Position numbers and translations under genes: made by a program. DNA of 8,034 nucleotides from Elusimicrobiota bacterium (lineage in GTDB: Bacteria > Elusimicrobiota > Elusimicrobia > 2-02-FULL-39-32). The DNA lies in NCBI GenBank assembly GCA_023249715.1, contig JAHFCA010000059.1, forward strand, positions 1-8,034. Direction: 5' to 3'. Positions 1 through 5,661 of the stretch are shown here, one piece after another (position 1 is the stretch's first letter; each line of letters begins with the position of its first letter). The notes beneath the pieces are model-generated. The model had not been told where the DNA came from. It did no database searches and worked only from the letters and a program-made list of their open reading frames with translations.

Positions 1-192
1 CTTTTTAAGCTGCTCCATCTCGCGGCGATTTTTTTGAGCGGTCTCTATCTCCGCTTTAATGCGCCCTTCCCGTTCGTCAATCACTTTTAAAAAAGGAGTC
101 CACGCCACTTTTCTTAAAATAAAGACGGTCAACAAAAAAGTGACCACAGTCCAAAACATCAGACCCACGTCAGGTGTCAACAAATGTTCCAT
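1..192 (-). CDS. atpF: ATP synthase Fo subunit b (partial, N-terminal 64 residues)
   Basis: Peripheral stalk subunit of the F-type ATP synthase, which links the membrane a subunit to the F1 head. The visible part begins MEHLLTPDVGLMFWTVVTF. One membrane helix (about residues 9-28) is followed by the typical RKVAWTPFLKVIDER segment and then a charged, helical stretch (EREGRIKAEIETAQKN) that starts the long dimerising coiled coil. The reading frame is open to base 1, so the C-terminal part, normally about another 100 residues, lies outside the window. The start at 192 gives the standard family N-terminus; only a weak AAGAG-like ribosome site precedes it. It lies 22 bp after atpE on the same strand, as expected for the atpB-atpE-atpF order. 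Family assignment is firm; only completeness is unknown. Confidence 0.95.
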   Translation of the reverse strand, partial: MEHLLTPDVGLMFWTVVTFLLTVFILRKVAWTPFLKVIDEREGRIKAEIETAQKNRREMEQLKK

Positions 193-214
193 GAATTTTT
201 ACTCTTTTTTAAAT

Positions 215-463
215 TTAGCCCGCTTTAGGCAACCCAAGGTTTAACGCTATGAGCAAGCAAATAACGAGCGCGAAAAAGCCCAACCCTTCGATGAGCGCGG
301 CCGGAATAATCATGGATGTTCTCAAAGCTCCCGCGGCTTCTGGCTGGCGCGCTGTTCCCTCTAACGCGGCGCTCGCTAAACGAGCAATTCCAAACGCGGC
401 GGCCAACAAACAAAGTCCCGCTCCCAACCCCGCGCCCAAGTAACCTAATCCTAAGTACAGCAT
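215..463 (-). CDS. atpE: ATP synthase Fo subunit c (proteolipid)
   Basis: Forms the rotating c-ring in the membrane that carries ions past subunit a. The 82-residue product is a two-helix hairpin. Helix 1 holds the glycine repeat G10xG12xG14xG16, the polar loop reads R39-Q40-P41-E42, and helix 2 carries the ion-binding carboxylate E59 in PAALIEGLGFF. Known Na+-binding c subunits have a Gln in helix 1, 33 residues before the Glu, and Ser/Thr directly after the Glu. Here those positions are I26 and G60, so H+ coupling is inferred. The start at 463 is supported by a strong AGGAGG eight bases upstream that abuts the atpB stop, which suggests coupled and efficient translation, fitting the high c:a stoichiometry. 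Length is normal for the family. Confidence 0.97.
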   Translation of the reverse strand: MLYLGLGYLGAGLGAGLCLLAAAFGIARLASAALEGTARQPEAAGALRTSMIIPAALIEGLGFFALVICLLIALNLGLPKAG

Positions 464-470
464 AGATACT

Positions 471-480
471 TCCTCCTTTT
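471..480 (-). promoter_or_regulatory. Strong ribosome binding site of atpE overlapping the atpB stop
   Basis: On the minus strand the sequence reads TAAAAGGAGGA: the atpB stop codon (479-481) runs straight into an AGGAGG core (472-477), eight bases before the atpE start. It is the strongest Shine-Dalgarno match seen in the window. This fits the need for many c subunits per complex and suggests ribosomes ending atpB feed atpE. Confidence 0.85.
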
Positions 481-1231
481 AATGTTCTGGCTTCATTGCG
501 GCTCCCACAAAAAGAGCCGTCAAAAACGTGAATATAAACGCCTGCAGCGGCACTACAATCGCCAATTCCAAAAAGTAAATAAATAAAGAAAGCAGAACAG
601 CCACCGGCGAAGTGGCTAACCCTAAAAAGGGATTCATCGCTCCAAATATAAAAATAAGTCCAAGGAAAGCTAAAATAACAATGTGCCCCGCGATCATATT
701 CATAAAAAGACGAATGGAGAGCGCGAACGTTTTAGTTAAAAAGCCAATCAGCTCTATGGGGTACATAATCGGCAGCAGCCACGCAGGCAACCCGGCGGGG
801 ACAATGCTATGAAGATAGTGGCCAAACCCCTGTTCCCGAATGCCGGCAATATGAATGAGAGCAAATGTGCAGAGAGCCAGTGTGGCCGTTATGGCAATGT
901 TTCCGGTTGGAGTAGCAGCCCCGGGAATAAGTCCCAATAAATTACAAAAGAGAATAAAGAAAAAGAGGGAGAGAAAGTAGTGCAAATATTTTTTACCCTC
1001 TTCGCCCATGGCGGGCACGACCACGTCGTCCCGAATAAAGAGAACCATCATTTCAAAGAGAATTTTCGCTTTGCGGGAAACCGTGCCGTTAGTTTGAAAG
1101 AGAGCTTTAAATAAAAAAATGAGCGCGGCCGCCGCAATCCACATCATGAACAAATGTTTAGAGAGATGGAGGCTTTTTGGACCCATGGGGTGGTCTAAAA
1201 TGTGGTGTTCCAGTATCTCTTTAAAATCCAT
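479..1231 (-). CDS. atpB: ATP synthase Fo subunit a
   Basis: Membrane stator subunit that provides the two proton half-channels beside the c-ring. The 250-residue product is rich in membrane helices and carries the family signatures. These include LLGLIPG (98-104), the essential arginine R174 in FALSIRLFMNMIAGH (equivalent to E. coli aR210), E160 in PIELIG, and the C-terminal LELAIVVPLQAFIF with E223 and Q230. Length is usual for the family. The start at 1231 gives MDFKEILEHHILDHP, a typical N-terminus; no clear ribosome site precedes it. Its first 11 bases overlap the end of the atpI-like gene, so translation is probably coupled. It is followed after 15 bp by atpE. Function is secure. Confidence 0.97.
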   Translation of the reverse strand: MDFKEILEHHILDHPMGPKSLHLSKHLFMMWIAAAALIFLFKALFQTNGTVSRKAKILFEMMVLFIRDDVVVPAMGEEGKKYLHYFLSLFFFILFCNLLGLIPGAATPTGNIAITATLALCTFALIHIAGIREQGFGHYLHSIVPAGLPAWLLPIMYPIELIGFLTKTFALSIRLFMNMIAGHIVILAFLGLIFIFGAMNPFLGLATSPVAVLLSLFIYFLELAIVVPLQAFIFTFLTALFVGAAMKPEH

Positions 1232-1502
1232 GACTATTTTTAGGAAGAAATTTTATGGATATAAAAGTAAAGAGCATGGAAAAAAAAACAAAGGTAAGAA
1301 GCGTCACGGTTAAATGAAAGGAAGGATTTCCAAAAATAAAGAAAGCGGTTAAGCCCAAAGTGAACATTTTCCAACCCATGCCGCCAAACAGAACTCCAAA
1401 AAAAACTTTGTTCGATTTATTAAACGCCCAGCTTAAAAGAAAATGAAGCATCGCTCCGTTAAAACCGGCCAAGAAGAGAGATAAAAGCAAACCATTACGC
1501 AT
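1221..1502 (-). CDS. atpI: Small hydrophobic AtpI-like protein of the ATP synthase operon
   Basis: A 93-residue, strongly hydrophobic protein with about three membrane helices (roughly residues 2-25, 33-57 and 61-85) and a short basic tail (KFLPKNSHGF). No catalytic motif is visible. Its position directly before atpB, the size and the membrane character match the AtpI/ATP synthase I family, reported to assist c-ring assembly and possibly cation handling. The sequence itself is too divergent for me to be sure, so the name rests mainly on position. The gene starts two bases after the atpZ stop and its own stop lies inside the start of atpB (11-bp overlap), so all three are almost certainly cotranscribed and coupled. 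It could instead be a lineage-specific membrane protein. Confidence 0.65.
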   Translation of the reverse strand: MRNGLLLSLFLAGFNGAMLHFLLSWAFNKSNKVFFGVLFGGMGWKMFTLGLTAFFIFGNPSFHLTVTLLTFVFFSMLFTFISIKFLPKNSHGF

Positions 1503-1504
1503 TG

Positions 1505-1699
1505 TTAAGAGTTTCCATTTTTTAACTGCGCCAATAAACTATAAAAACCGACCGCTAAACCTAAAAATCCGCCAATAATACTGCCCCACGGCAGAAATCC
1601 ATATTTTTTATCTAGCCGATACCCCACAAAAAAACCCAGCAATATTGTGAGAGCCAGTTGCAGCCCAATTCCCATATATTTTATTGGACCCGAGAACAT
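1505..1699 (-). CDS. atpZ: AtpZ/AtpI-family membrane protein at the head of the ATP synthase operon
   Basis: A 64-residue protein with two membrane helices and the hallmark pattern of the AtpZ (ATPase_gene1) family: YMGIGLQLALTILLGFFVGYRLDKKYG, then PWGSIIGGFLGLAVGFYSL. The family lies just upstream of the Fo genes in many bacteria and is thought to act with AtpI in assembly of, or Mg2+/Ca2+ supply to, the synthase; the exact role is unsettled. The start at 1699 is the only sensible methionine and has no clear ribosome site, but a possible promoter -10 lies 14 bases upstream. It is the first gene of the Fo cluster: 247 bp separate it from the preceding gene, and most of that gap is a palindromic element. 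Confidence 0.85.
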   Translation of the reverse strand: MFSGPIKYMGIGLQLALTILLGFFVGYRLDKKYGFLPWGSIIGGFLGLAVGFYSLLAQLKNGNS

Positions 1700-1713
1700 A
1701 AGTGGAATTAGGT

Positions 1714-1743
1714 ATATTACAAAAACTTGAGGAAGATTTTCAA
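1714..1743 (-). promoter_or_regulatory. Candidate sigma70-type promoter of the ATP synthase operon
   Basis: On the minus strand TTGAAA (1738-1743) is followed after 18 bp by TAATAT (1714-1719), 14 bases before the atpZ ATG. Transcription would begin a few bases before the start codon, giving a very short leader, which fits the lack of a ribosome site. The match is moderate and the region is AT-rich, so chance is possible. Confidence 0.4.
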
Positions 1744-1760
1744 GGATACGGGAAACACGG

Positions 1761-1946
1761 GAAATTAGGGATAGCGCTCCATTTTTATTTTTATCCGAGC
1801 GCGATTATGAGCAAAAATTTTTTATATATAGTTCCTTTGCCTTCGCATGTCTGAGTCCCGATTTATCGGGACGAGTTCGAAGGCCTAAGAAAAATATTTT
1901 TGCGAATGCGAGTTAAAAATAAAAATGGAGCGCACTCCCTAATTTC
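1761..1946. repeat. Palindromic MITE/REP-like element, copy A
   Basis: A 186-bp inverted-repeat element. The outer stem pairs 1761-1793 with 1914-1946: 33 bp with only two mismatches, at 1772 and 1773. Inside lies a second stem, GCCTTCG (1839-1845) with CGAAGGC (1878-1884), capped by GTCCCGAT (1855-1862) and ATCGGGAC (1865-1872) around a TT loop. The inner segment TATCCGAGCGCGATTATGAG and the right-hand GCGAGTTAAAAATAAAA recur in the element at 6917-7062, so they are one family. The right end abuts the stop codon of the CoA-binding protein gene (1947). It has no coding capacity; it may be a non-autonomous mobile repeat and may also stop or protect the upstream transcript. Confidence 0.85.
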
Positions 1947-2390
1947 TTAACAGGTCGTTATATTTTTTCGGAAGGGACCCTGGAGGCGCTGGTGCTGGCG
2001 AAAGATACAATCGTTGGAAACTACTTTTAGTCCGGCCTCGCGGGCCATTTTTTCCGCGGCGGGGTGCTCCACACCATCCTGCATCCAAATCGCTTTAGCC
2101 CCAATTTGAACCGCCTCTTTTACGACGGGAAAGACCTGTTCCGACCTGCGAAATATATTCACAATTTCTACTCCCGCAGTCTTTGGAATTTGCAGTAAAT
2201 TAGGGTAACACCTCTCATCTAAAATAATTTCGTGGCCGGGGTTTACCGGGATCACCGTATACCCCGCCTGTTTTAAATAGGAAGCAATCTGGTGGCTGGG
2301 CCTCTCTTCTTTTGGCGAACACCCCACCACCGCCACTACTTTAAAATTAAGAACCTCTTTAATTTCCGCATCCGATAACACATTAGACAT
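1947..2390 (-). CDS. CoA-binding domain protein, YccU-like
   Basis: A 147-residue single-domain Rossmann-fold protein of the CoA_binding_2/YccU family. Visible motifs in order are the nucleotide-binding loop VVAVVGCSPKEERPSH (18-33), IPVNPG (47-52), NIFRRSE (78-84), GAKAIWMQDGV (97-107) and NDCI near 126-129. These match the CoA-binding module also found in succinyl-CoA synthetase alpha chains, but there is no catalytic histidine domain, so it probably binds CoA or a related nucleotide; no reaction is established for the family. I choose the ATG at 2390, not the one at 2411, because AAGGAG lies seven bases before it and the protein then begins close to the domain. It follows the glycosyltransferase by 26 bp and is likely cotranscribed. 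Family is firm, role unknown. Confidence 0.88.
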   Translation of the reverse strand: MSNVLSDAEIKEVLNFKVVAVVGCSPKEERPSHQIASYLKQAGYTVIPVNPGHEIILDERCYPNLLQIPKTAGVEIVNIFRRSEQVFPVVKEAVQIGAKAIWMQDGVEHPAAEKMAREAGLKVVSNDCIFRQHQRLQGPFRKNITTC

Positions 2391-2397
2391 ATTCACA

Positions 2398-2403
2398 CTC
2401 CTT
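2398..2403 (-). promoter_or_regulatory. Ribosome binding site deciding the CoA-binding protein start
   Basis: AAGGAG on the minus strand, seven bases before the ATG at 2390. It lies downstream of the alternative in-frame ATG at 2411, which has no such site, so initiation at 2390 is favoured. Confidence 0.75.
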
Positions 2404-2416
2404 TTTCCCAATTTTT

Positions 2417-3547
2417 CTAAATTTCTAAATAGAAAGATTCCAGGCGCCGGGTGACCACGCTCGCTTCAAAATTTTCTAAAGCTCTTTTTTTGGCCCGCTC
2501 GCCCATGGCGAGCCGCAACTCTTTATTGTTTTGCAAGGCGCGCAAATGGGCCGCGTACGATTTCCAATCGTTTCGCTCTACGACAAAGCCGCTCTCTTCC
2601 CGCAACAATTCCGCCTGCGCGTTCCGTTCATCGCTGTAATGCGATACCACCGGCTTCCCATGGATCATCGCTTCGGCGATCACGCAACCAAAAGTTTCAC
2701 CATCCTTGCGCGCATGGGCCAAAACGTCAATCGTGTTATAAAACTTGCTCAAGGTAGTGTCGTCCACGGTGGGTTCTAGAGTTTGAATTCTTTTGATACC
2801 CAAACTTAGAGCCTCTTCCACCATTTTAGGCGGGGGAGAAACGGCCAAAAAAAGAGTCGAGCTGCTTTCTATTTCCCGATAAGCTTTTAGAGAAATAGAG
2901 TCGTGAATATCATCCGCGTTCCGGCCAATTCTACCCACGACAAAAATGTTTTCTCCTATATTTAATTCCTGTCGCATATTTTCTTGGGTAAGCGGTTTTT
3001 CTATGGGGCAATAGAGGACGTCGCATCTTGAATCCCCATGCGCCCAAGAGCAAGATTCTTTTAGCCAATGGGAGGGAAAAAGAATTTTATGAGGCGCTTG
3101 CTGGCAGGGGGTCCTATCTTGAATGCCAAACACATTCATGGTAAAGAGAAGCGGAACCGATTTTAGAATCTCCACGCTGTTTAAAGGGGAAACAAATTCG
3201 CCGCTATGGTGGACATGGAGGATATCGGGAGCCACCGCTCTTAACAGCGCTTTAAAATTCCCCGCTCTATAAAGATGTAAATTTTTGGGCCCCAATATTT
3301 TATTAAACGCTTCCGCGCGGCAAAGCGCGTATTTGTTTTGTTCCCATCTCCTTTTACAGTGAACGCTTCCCAAAAACGCTCCTAAAAAATCTTTTATTTT
3401 TCTAGCGGCGGGAATGGGGAAACGGGGAGCGAAAACGTGCGTTTCAAACTTTTCTTGGTCGAGATATTTACAAAGAATCTGAATCTCTTTTTCCGTCCCT
3501 CCCAACCCCAGCTGCCCCACATGATGCGCCACGCGAATTTTTTTCAT
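2417..3547 (-). CDS. GT4-type glycosyltransferase (GT-B fold)
   Basis: A 376-residue retaining glycosyltransferase of the large GT4 family, expected to move a sugar from a nucleotide donor to a lipid- or glycan-linked acceptor at the cytoplasmic membrane. The N-terminal domain opens with RVAHHVGQLGLGGTEKEIQIL (4-25), the glycine-rich acceptor-side loop, and has DILHVHHSG at 108-116. The C-terminal donor domain holds VVGRIGRN (203-210) and DGETFGCVIAEAM, with the E284-x7-E292 motif that binds the nucleotide sugar, then GKPVVSHYSDERNAQAELL and a GFVV strand. No signal peptide or membrane helix is seen. Length is normal. The start at 3547 gives a compact N-terminus directly before the first strand; no ribosome site is evident, but TATAGA lies seven bases upstream. 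Donor and acceptor cannot be read from the sequence, and no other sugar genes are nearby. Confidence 0.9.
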   Translation of the reverse strand: MKKIRVAHHVGQLGLGGTEKEIQILCKYLDQEKFETHVFAPRFPIPAARKIKDFLGAFLGSVHCKRRWEQNKYALCRAEAFNKILGPKNLHLYRAGNFKALLRAVAPDILHVHHSGEFVSPLNSVEILKSVPLLFTMNVFGIQDRTPCQQAPHKILFPSHWLKESCSWAHGDSRCDVLYCPIEKPLTQENMRQELNIGENIFVVGRIGRNADDIHDSISLKAYREIESSSTLFLAVSPPPKMVEEALSLGIKRIQTLEPTVDDTTLSKFYNTIDVLAHARKDGETFGCVIAEAMIHGKPVVSHYSDERNAQAELLREESGFVVERNDWKSYAAHLRALQNNKELRLAMGERAKKRALENFEASVVTRRLESFYLEI

Positions 3548-3561
3548 AATTCATTCTATAA

Positions 3562-3757
3562 AAATATTTAACCCTAGAGCCACCATTGGTTATGAGAACC
3601 GAGACGAAAAAGAGTGGTATTTTTTCGAAACAAAAAAGTGAGAGAATAGTTAAAACTATTCGTGAACTTTTTTGTGAAGAAAAAATATCACTATTTTTCG
3701 TCGAATTCCATAATCCAATGGTGGCTCTAGGGTTTGACTCTATTTTTTAAATATTTA
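3562..3757. repeat. Candidate target-site duplication flanking the central palindrome
   Basis: AAATATTTA occurs at 3562-3570 and again in direct orientation at 3749-3757, bracketing the long palindrome. This could be a 9-bp insertion duplication, but the motif is AT-rich and itself nearly palindromic. It may equally be the continuation of the inverted symmetry, since the outward flanks (about TATAGAATGAAT and TATAATGAAT) mirror each other too. Confidence 0.4.
3570..3734. repeat. 165-bp near-perfect palindrome in the divergent intergenic region
   Basis: The outer arms AACCCTAGAGCCACCATTGG (3570-3589) and their exact complement (3715-3734) pair over 20 bp. The rest of the two roughly 82-base halves remains complementary with scattered mismatches and short indels, down to AATAGTT (3645-3651) and AACTATT (3654-3660) around an AA centre. 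It shares no clear sequence with the other two palindromic elements, so it seems a separate family. No ORF lies in it. It sits between the glycosyltransferase and decarboxylase start codons and so separates, or contributes to, two divergent promoters. A miniature inverted-repeat mobile element is the simplest reading. Confidence 0.85.
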
Positions 3758-3761
3758 TAAT
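3734..3761 (+). promoter_or_regulatory. Sigma70-type promoter of the decarboxylase operon
   Basis: TTGACT (3734-3739) and a perfect TATAAT (3756-3761) are separated by 16 bp. The -10 overlaps the upstream in-frame ATG at 3760, so that ATG cannot begin the protein if this promoter is used. Transcription would start near 3768, leaving a leader of only several bases before the ATG at 3775. The -35 begins on the last base of the long palindrome, so that repeat may influence or have supplied part of the promoter. Confidence 0.65.
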
Positions 3762-3774
3762 GAATGGTTACCAG

Positions 3775-5232
3775 ATGACTAAACAAAACCAGACCCCTAT
3801 TTTTGAAACCTTGCTCGGCAGAGCTAAAAGGAAGGTTACCTCTTTCCATACTCCCGGCCACAAAAACGGTAAGGGGTTAGATTCCAAGCTAAAAGATTTT
3901 ACGGGAAAGTCCGCCTATCTGTTTGATGTCACGGTATTCCCCGAAGTAGATTCTCTGCACGATCCTGTATCCTCTATTAAGAAAGCGCAAAACTTAATGG
4001 CGGAAGCGTACGGCGTGCAGGCTTCCTTCTTTTTAGTGAACGGCTCCACCGTTGGGAACCAGGCCATGCTAATGGCCGCCTGCAACCCCGGGGATTCCGT
4101 AATTGTTTCCCGCAACGCGCACAAGTCTATTCTCTCCGGAATTATTTTAGCGGGAGTCTGGCCCATTTGGATTCAGCCCAAGGTGGACCAAAATTTAGAT
4201 ATTCTTTTTGATCCCCTGCCCGAACAAATAGAAGCCGCCCTCCACCAATACCCGGAAGCAAAAGCCGTTTTGGTGACTAGCCCTACGTACAATGGGGTCA
4301 CCGCGGATTTAGTAAAAATTTCCGAAATCGTCCACCGCCATGGAAAAGTTCTTTTAGTAGACGAAGCGCATGGGCCCCACTTAAAATTCCACGAAGACTT
4401 GCCTATTTCCGCGGTGGAGGCGGGCGCGGACATGTGCGTGCAATCCACTCACAAAATTCTCTCGGCGCTCAGCCAAGGTTCTGTGATTCATTTTAATTCC
4501 GAAAGTATCGACATTAACCGCCTTAAAAAAATAATTTCCATGCTCCAGACCACCAGCCCCAACTACCTTATTTTGGCTTCCATCGACTTAGCCCGCAGGC
4601 AAGCGGTTTTAAATGGCGAAAGAACCTTCGAAAAAGTAATCCGCTTGGCGGAAGGAGCGAGAAAAAAAATTAATCAGACGCGCCACTTTTTTTCTTTTAC
4701 GCGCAAAGAAATCCAGGCGCGCGGCTACGATTTAGATGTCACCAAACTCACTATCAACGTAACCAAGAGCGGATTTTCCGGAAAAGAAGTGGATGCCATC
4801 CTCTCAAAGGAATATAATATACAGGTAGACGCCGCTGATCTTTTTAATTTAATTGCTATCATGGGGACAGGGACAGACAAAGAGGATGTGGACCGGTTGG
4901 TAAACGCCCTGGAAGAGATAGACACCAAGTACCATGGCAGCGCAAAAAACTGGACTCTGGTAATCCCATCTTTGTCCACCGAAATGGTGCTCATGCCGAG
5001 AGAAGTTTTTCTTTCTAAAAAAACAAAGCGGGTGCCCATTTCTAAAGCGGCCGGTTTTATTTCGGCGCAAACCTTGACGCCGTACCCTCCCGGAATTCCT
5101 GTTTTAATTCCCGGAGAAAGAATCACCCAGGAAATTTGCGACTATTTAATGAATTTATCGGAAAAAGAATTAAGGGTGAGCGGCCAAGAAACAGATAAGT
5201 TAAGAACCATTAAAGTCGTAGCCGTTCACTAA
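3775..5232 (+). CDS. speA: Orn/Lys/Arg decarboxylase, SpeA-like (probable arginine decarboxylase)
   Basis: A PLP-dependent fold-type I decarboxylase of 485 residues, the size of the short Bacillus SpeA-type enzymes that turn arginine into agmatine for polyamine synthesis. It has the N-terminal SFHTPGHKNGKG (23-34), FLVNGSTVGNQAM (86-98, cofactor phosphate side), VDEAHGPHL (195-203) with the pyridine-nitrogen aspartate D196, and STHKILSALSQGS (224-236) with the Schiff-base lysine K227. The C-terminal domain has TPYPPGIPVLIPGE (435-448). All expected catalytic features are present. Arginine is the likeliest substrate by family, but lysine or ornithine cannot be excluded by eye. I start it at 3775 because the ATG at 3760 lies inside a -10 box and family members begin near MTKQNQTPIFE; neither has a clear ribosome site. 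It is the first of four closely spaced genes. No spermidine synthase lies in view. Confidence 0.9.
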   Translation: MTKQNQTPIFETLLGRAKRKVTSFHTPGHKNGKGLDSKLKDFTGKSAYLFDVTVFPEVDSLHDPVSSIKKAQNLMAEAYGVQASFFLVNGSTVGNQAMLMAACNPGDSVIVSRNAHKSILSGIILAGVWPIWIQPKVDQNLDILFDPLPEQIEAALHQYPEAKAVLVTSPTYNGVTADLVKISEIVHRHGKVLLVDEAHGPHLKFHEDLPISAVEAGADMCVQSTHKILSALSQGSVIHFNSESIDINRLKKIISMLQTTSPNYLILASIDLARRQAVLNGERTFEKVIRLAEGARKKINQTRHFFSFTRKEIQARGYDLDVTKLTINVTKSGFSGKEVDAILSKEYNIQVDAADLFNLIAIMGTGTDKEDVDRLVNALEEIDTKYHGSAKNWTLVIPSLSTEMVLMPREVFLSKKTKRVPISKAAGFISAQTLTPYPPGIPVLIPGERITQEICDYLMNLSEKELRVSGQETDKLRTIKVVAVH

Positions 5233-5249
5233 ATTTAGGAGTCAATCGA

Positions 5250-5651
5250 ATGAAGATAAAAAAGGGGAAAAGTAAAATGGCAAAATCCATAAAAAAATCA
5301 CTCACCATGACAAAAGGTTCATCCGCGAAATTTAAAAAATTTTATGATCTGCTCTCAAAAAAGCGGGACGATATTAAAAATACCACCAAACAAAAAGAAG
5401 AAAATTTAGGCTATAACGAAATTGGGGACGAAGCGGATGTCGCCAGCCAAACCTTTGAAAGAGAGTTCATGTTCGAGCTTACCAATGGCGAAAGAAAAAT
5501 CCTGGACGACATCGAAGCGGCGCTCCGCAAAATAGAAAAAGACGATTTTGGCATGTGCGAGTCCTGCCGCAAAAAAATTACAGACCAAAGACTCCGCGCC
5601 ATGCCCTGGGCTAGGTACTGCATTGCCTGCCAATCCCGCAACGAAAAATAG
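5250..5651 (+). CDS. DksA/TraR-family zinc-finger protein
   Basis: A 133-residue protein of the DksA/TraR family, which binds the secondary channel of RNA polymerase and tunes transcription, often together with ppGpp. The C-terminal zinc finger is C103-x2-C106-x17-C124-x2-C127. Upstream is a long charged helical region (about 24-100), and at its turn lies GDEADVA with D60, D63 and A65. That matches the DxxDxA tip by which E. coli DksA acts, so it looks functional rather than a zinc-finger relic. The lysine-rich N-terminus (MKIKKGKSKMAKSIKK) could be an extension; a second ATG lies at 5277. I keep 5250 because AGGAG lies eight bases upstream (5237-5241). It follows the decarboxylase by 17 bp and precedes the hydrolase by 10 bp, so cotranscription is likely. 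Confidence 0.9.
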   Translation: MKIKKGKSKMAKSIKKSLTMTKGSSAKFKKFYDLLSKKRDDIKNTTKQKEENLGYNEIGDEADVASQTFEREFMFELTNGERKILDDIEAALRKIEKDDFGMCESCRKKITDQRLRAMPWARYCIACQSRNEK

Positions 5652-5661
5652 CGGCCTCTAC

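Noticed and set aside
249..443. Open frame on the plus strand opposite atpE
   Set aside because: It is the antisense shadow of the c-subunit gene, whose glycine and alanine codons keep the other strand open.
1761..1946. Simple rho-independent terminator of the glycosyltransferase operon
   Set aside because: The stem is far longer than a terminator hairpin, holds nested hairpins and shares internal sequence with a second copy in the opposite orientation relative to its upstream gene. A terminating side effect remains possible.
4725..5126. 133-codon open frame antisense to the decarboxylase
   Set aside because: It is fully inside a strongly supported gene and has no recognisable domain or ribosome site.
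5548..5661. In-frame upstream extension of the metallo-hydrolase to an ATG at 5548
   Set aside because: It overlaps the zinc-finger gene in another frame and encodes residues unlike the family; the protein from 5662 already begins at the first strand of the fold.
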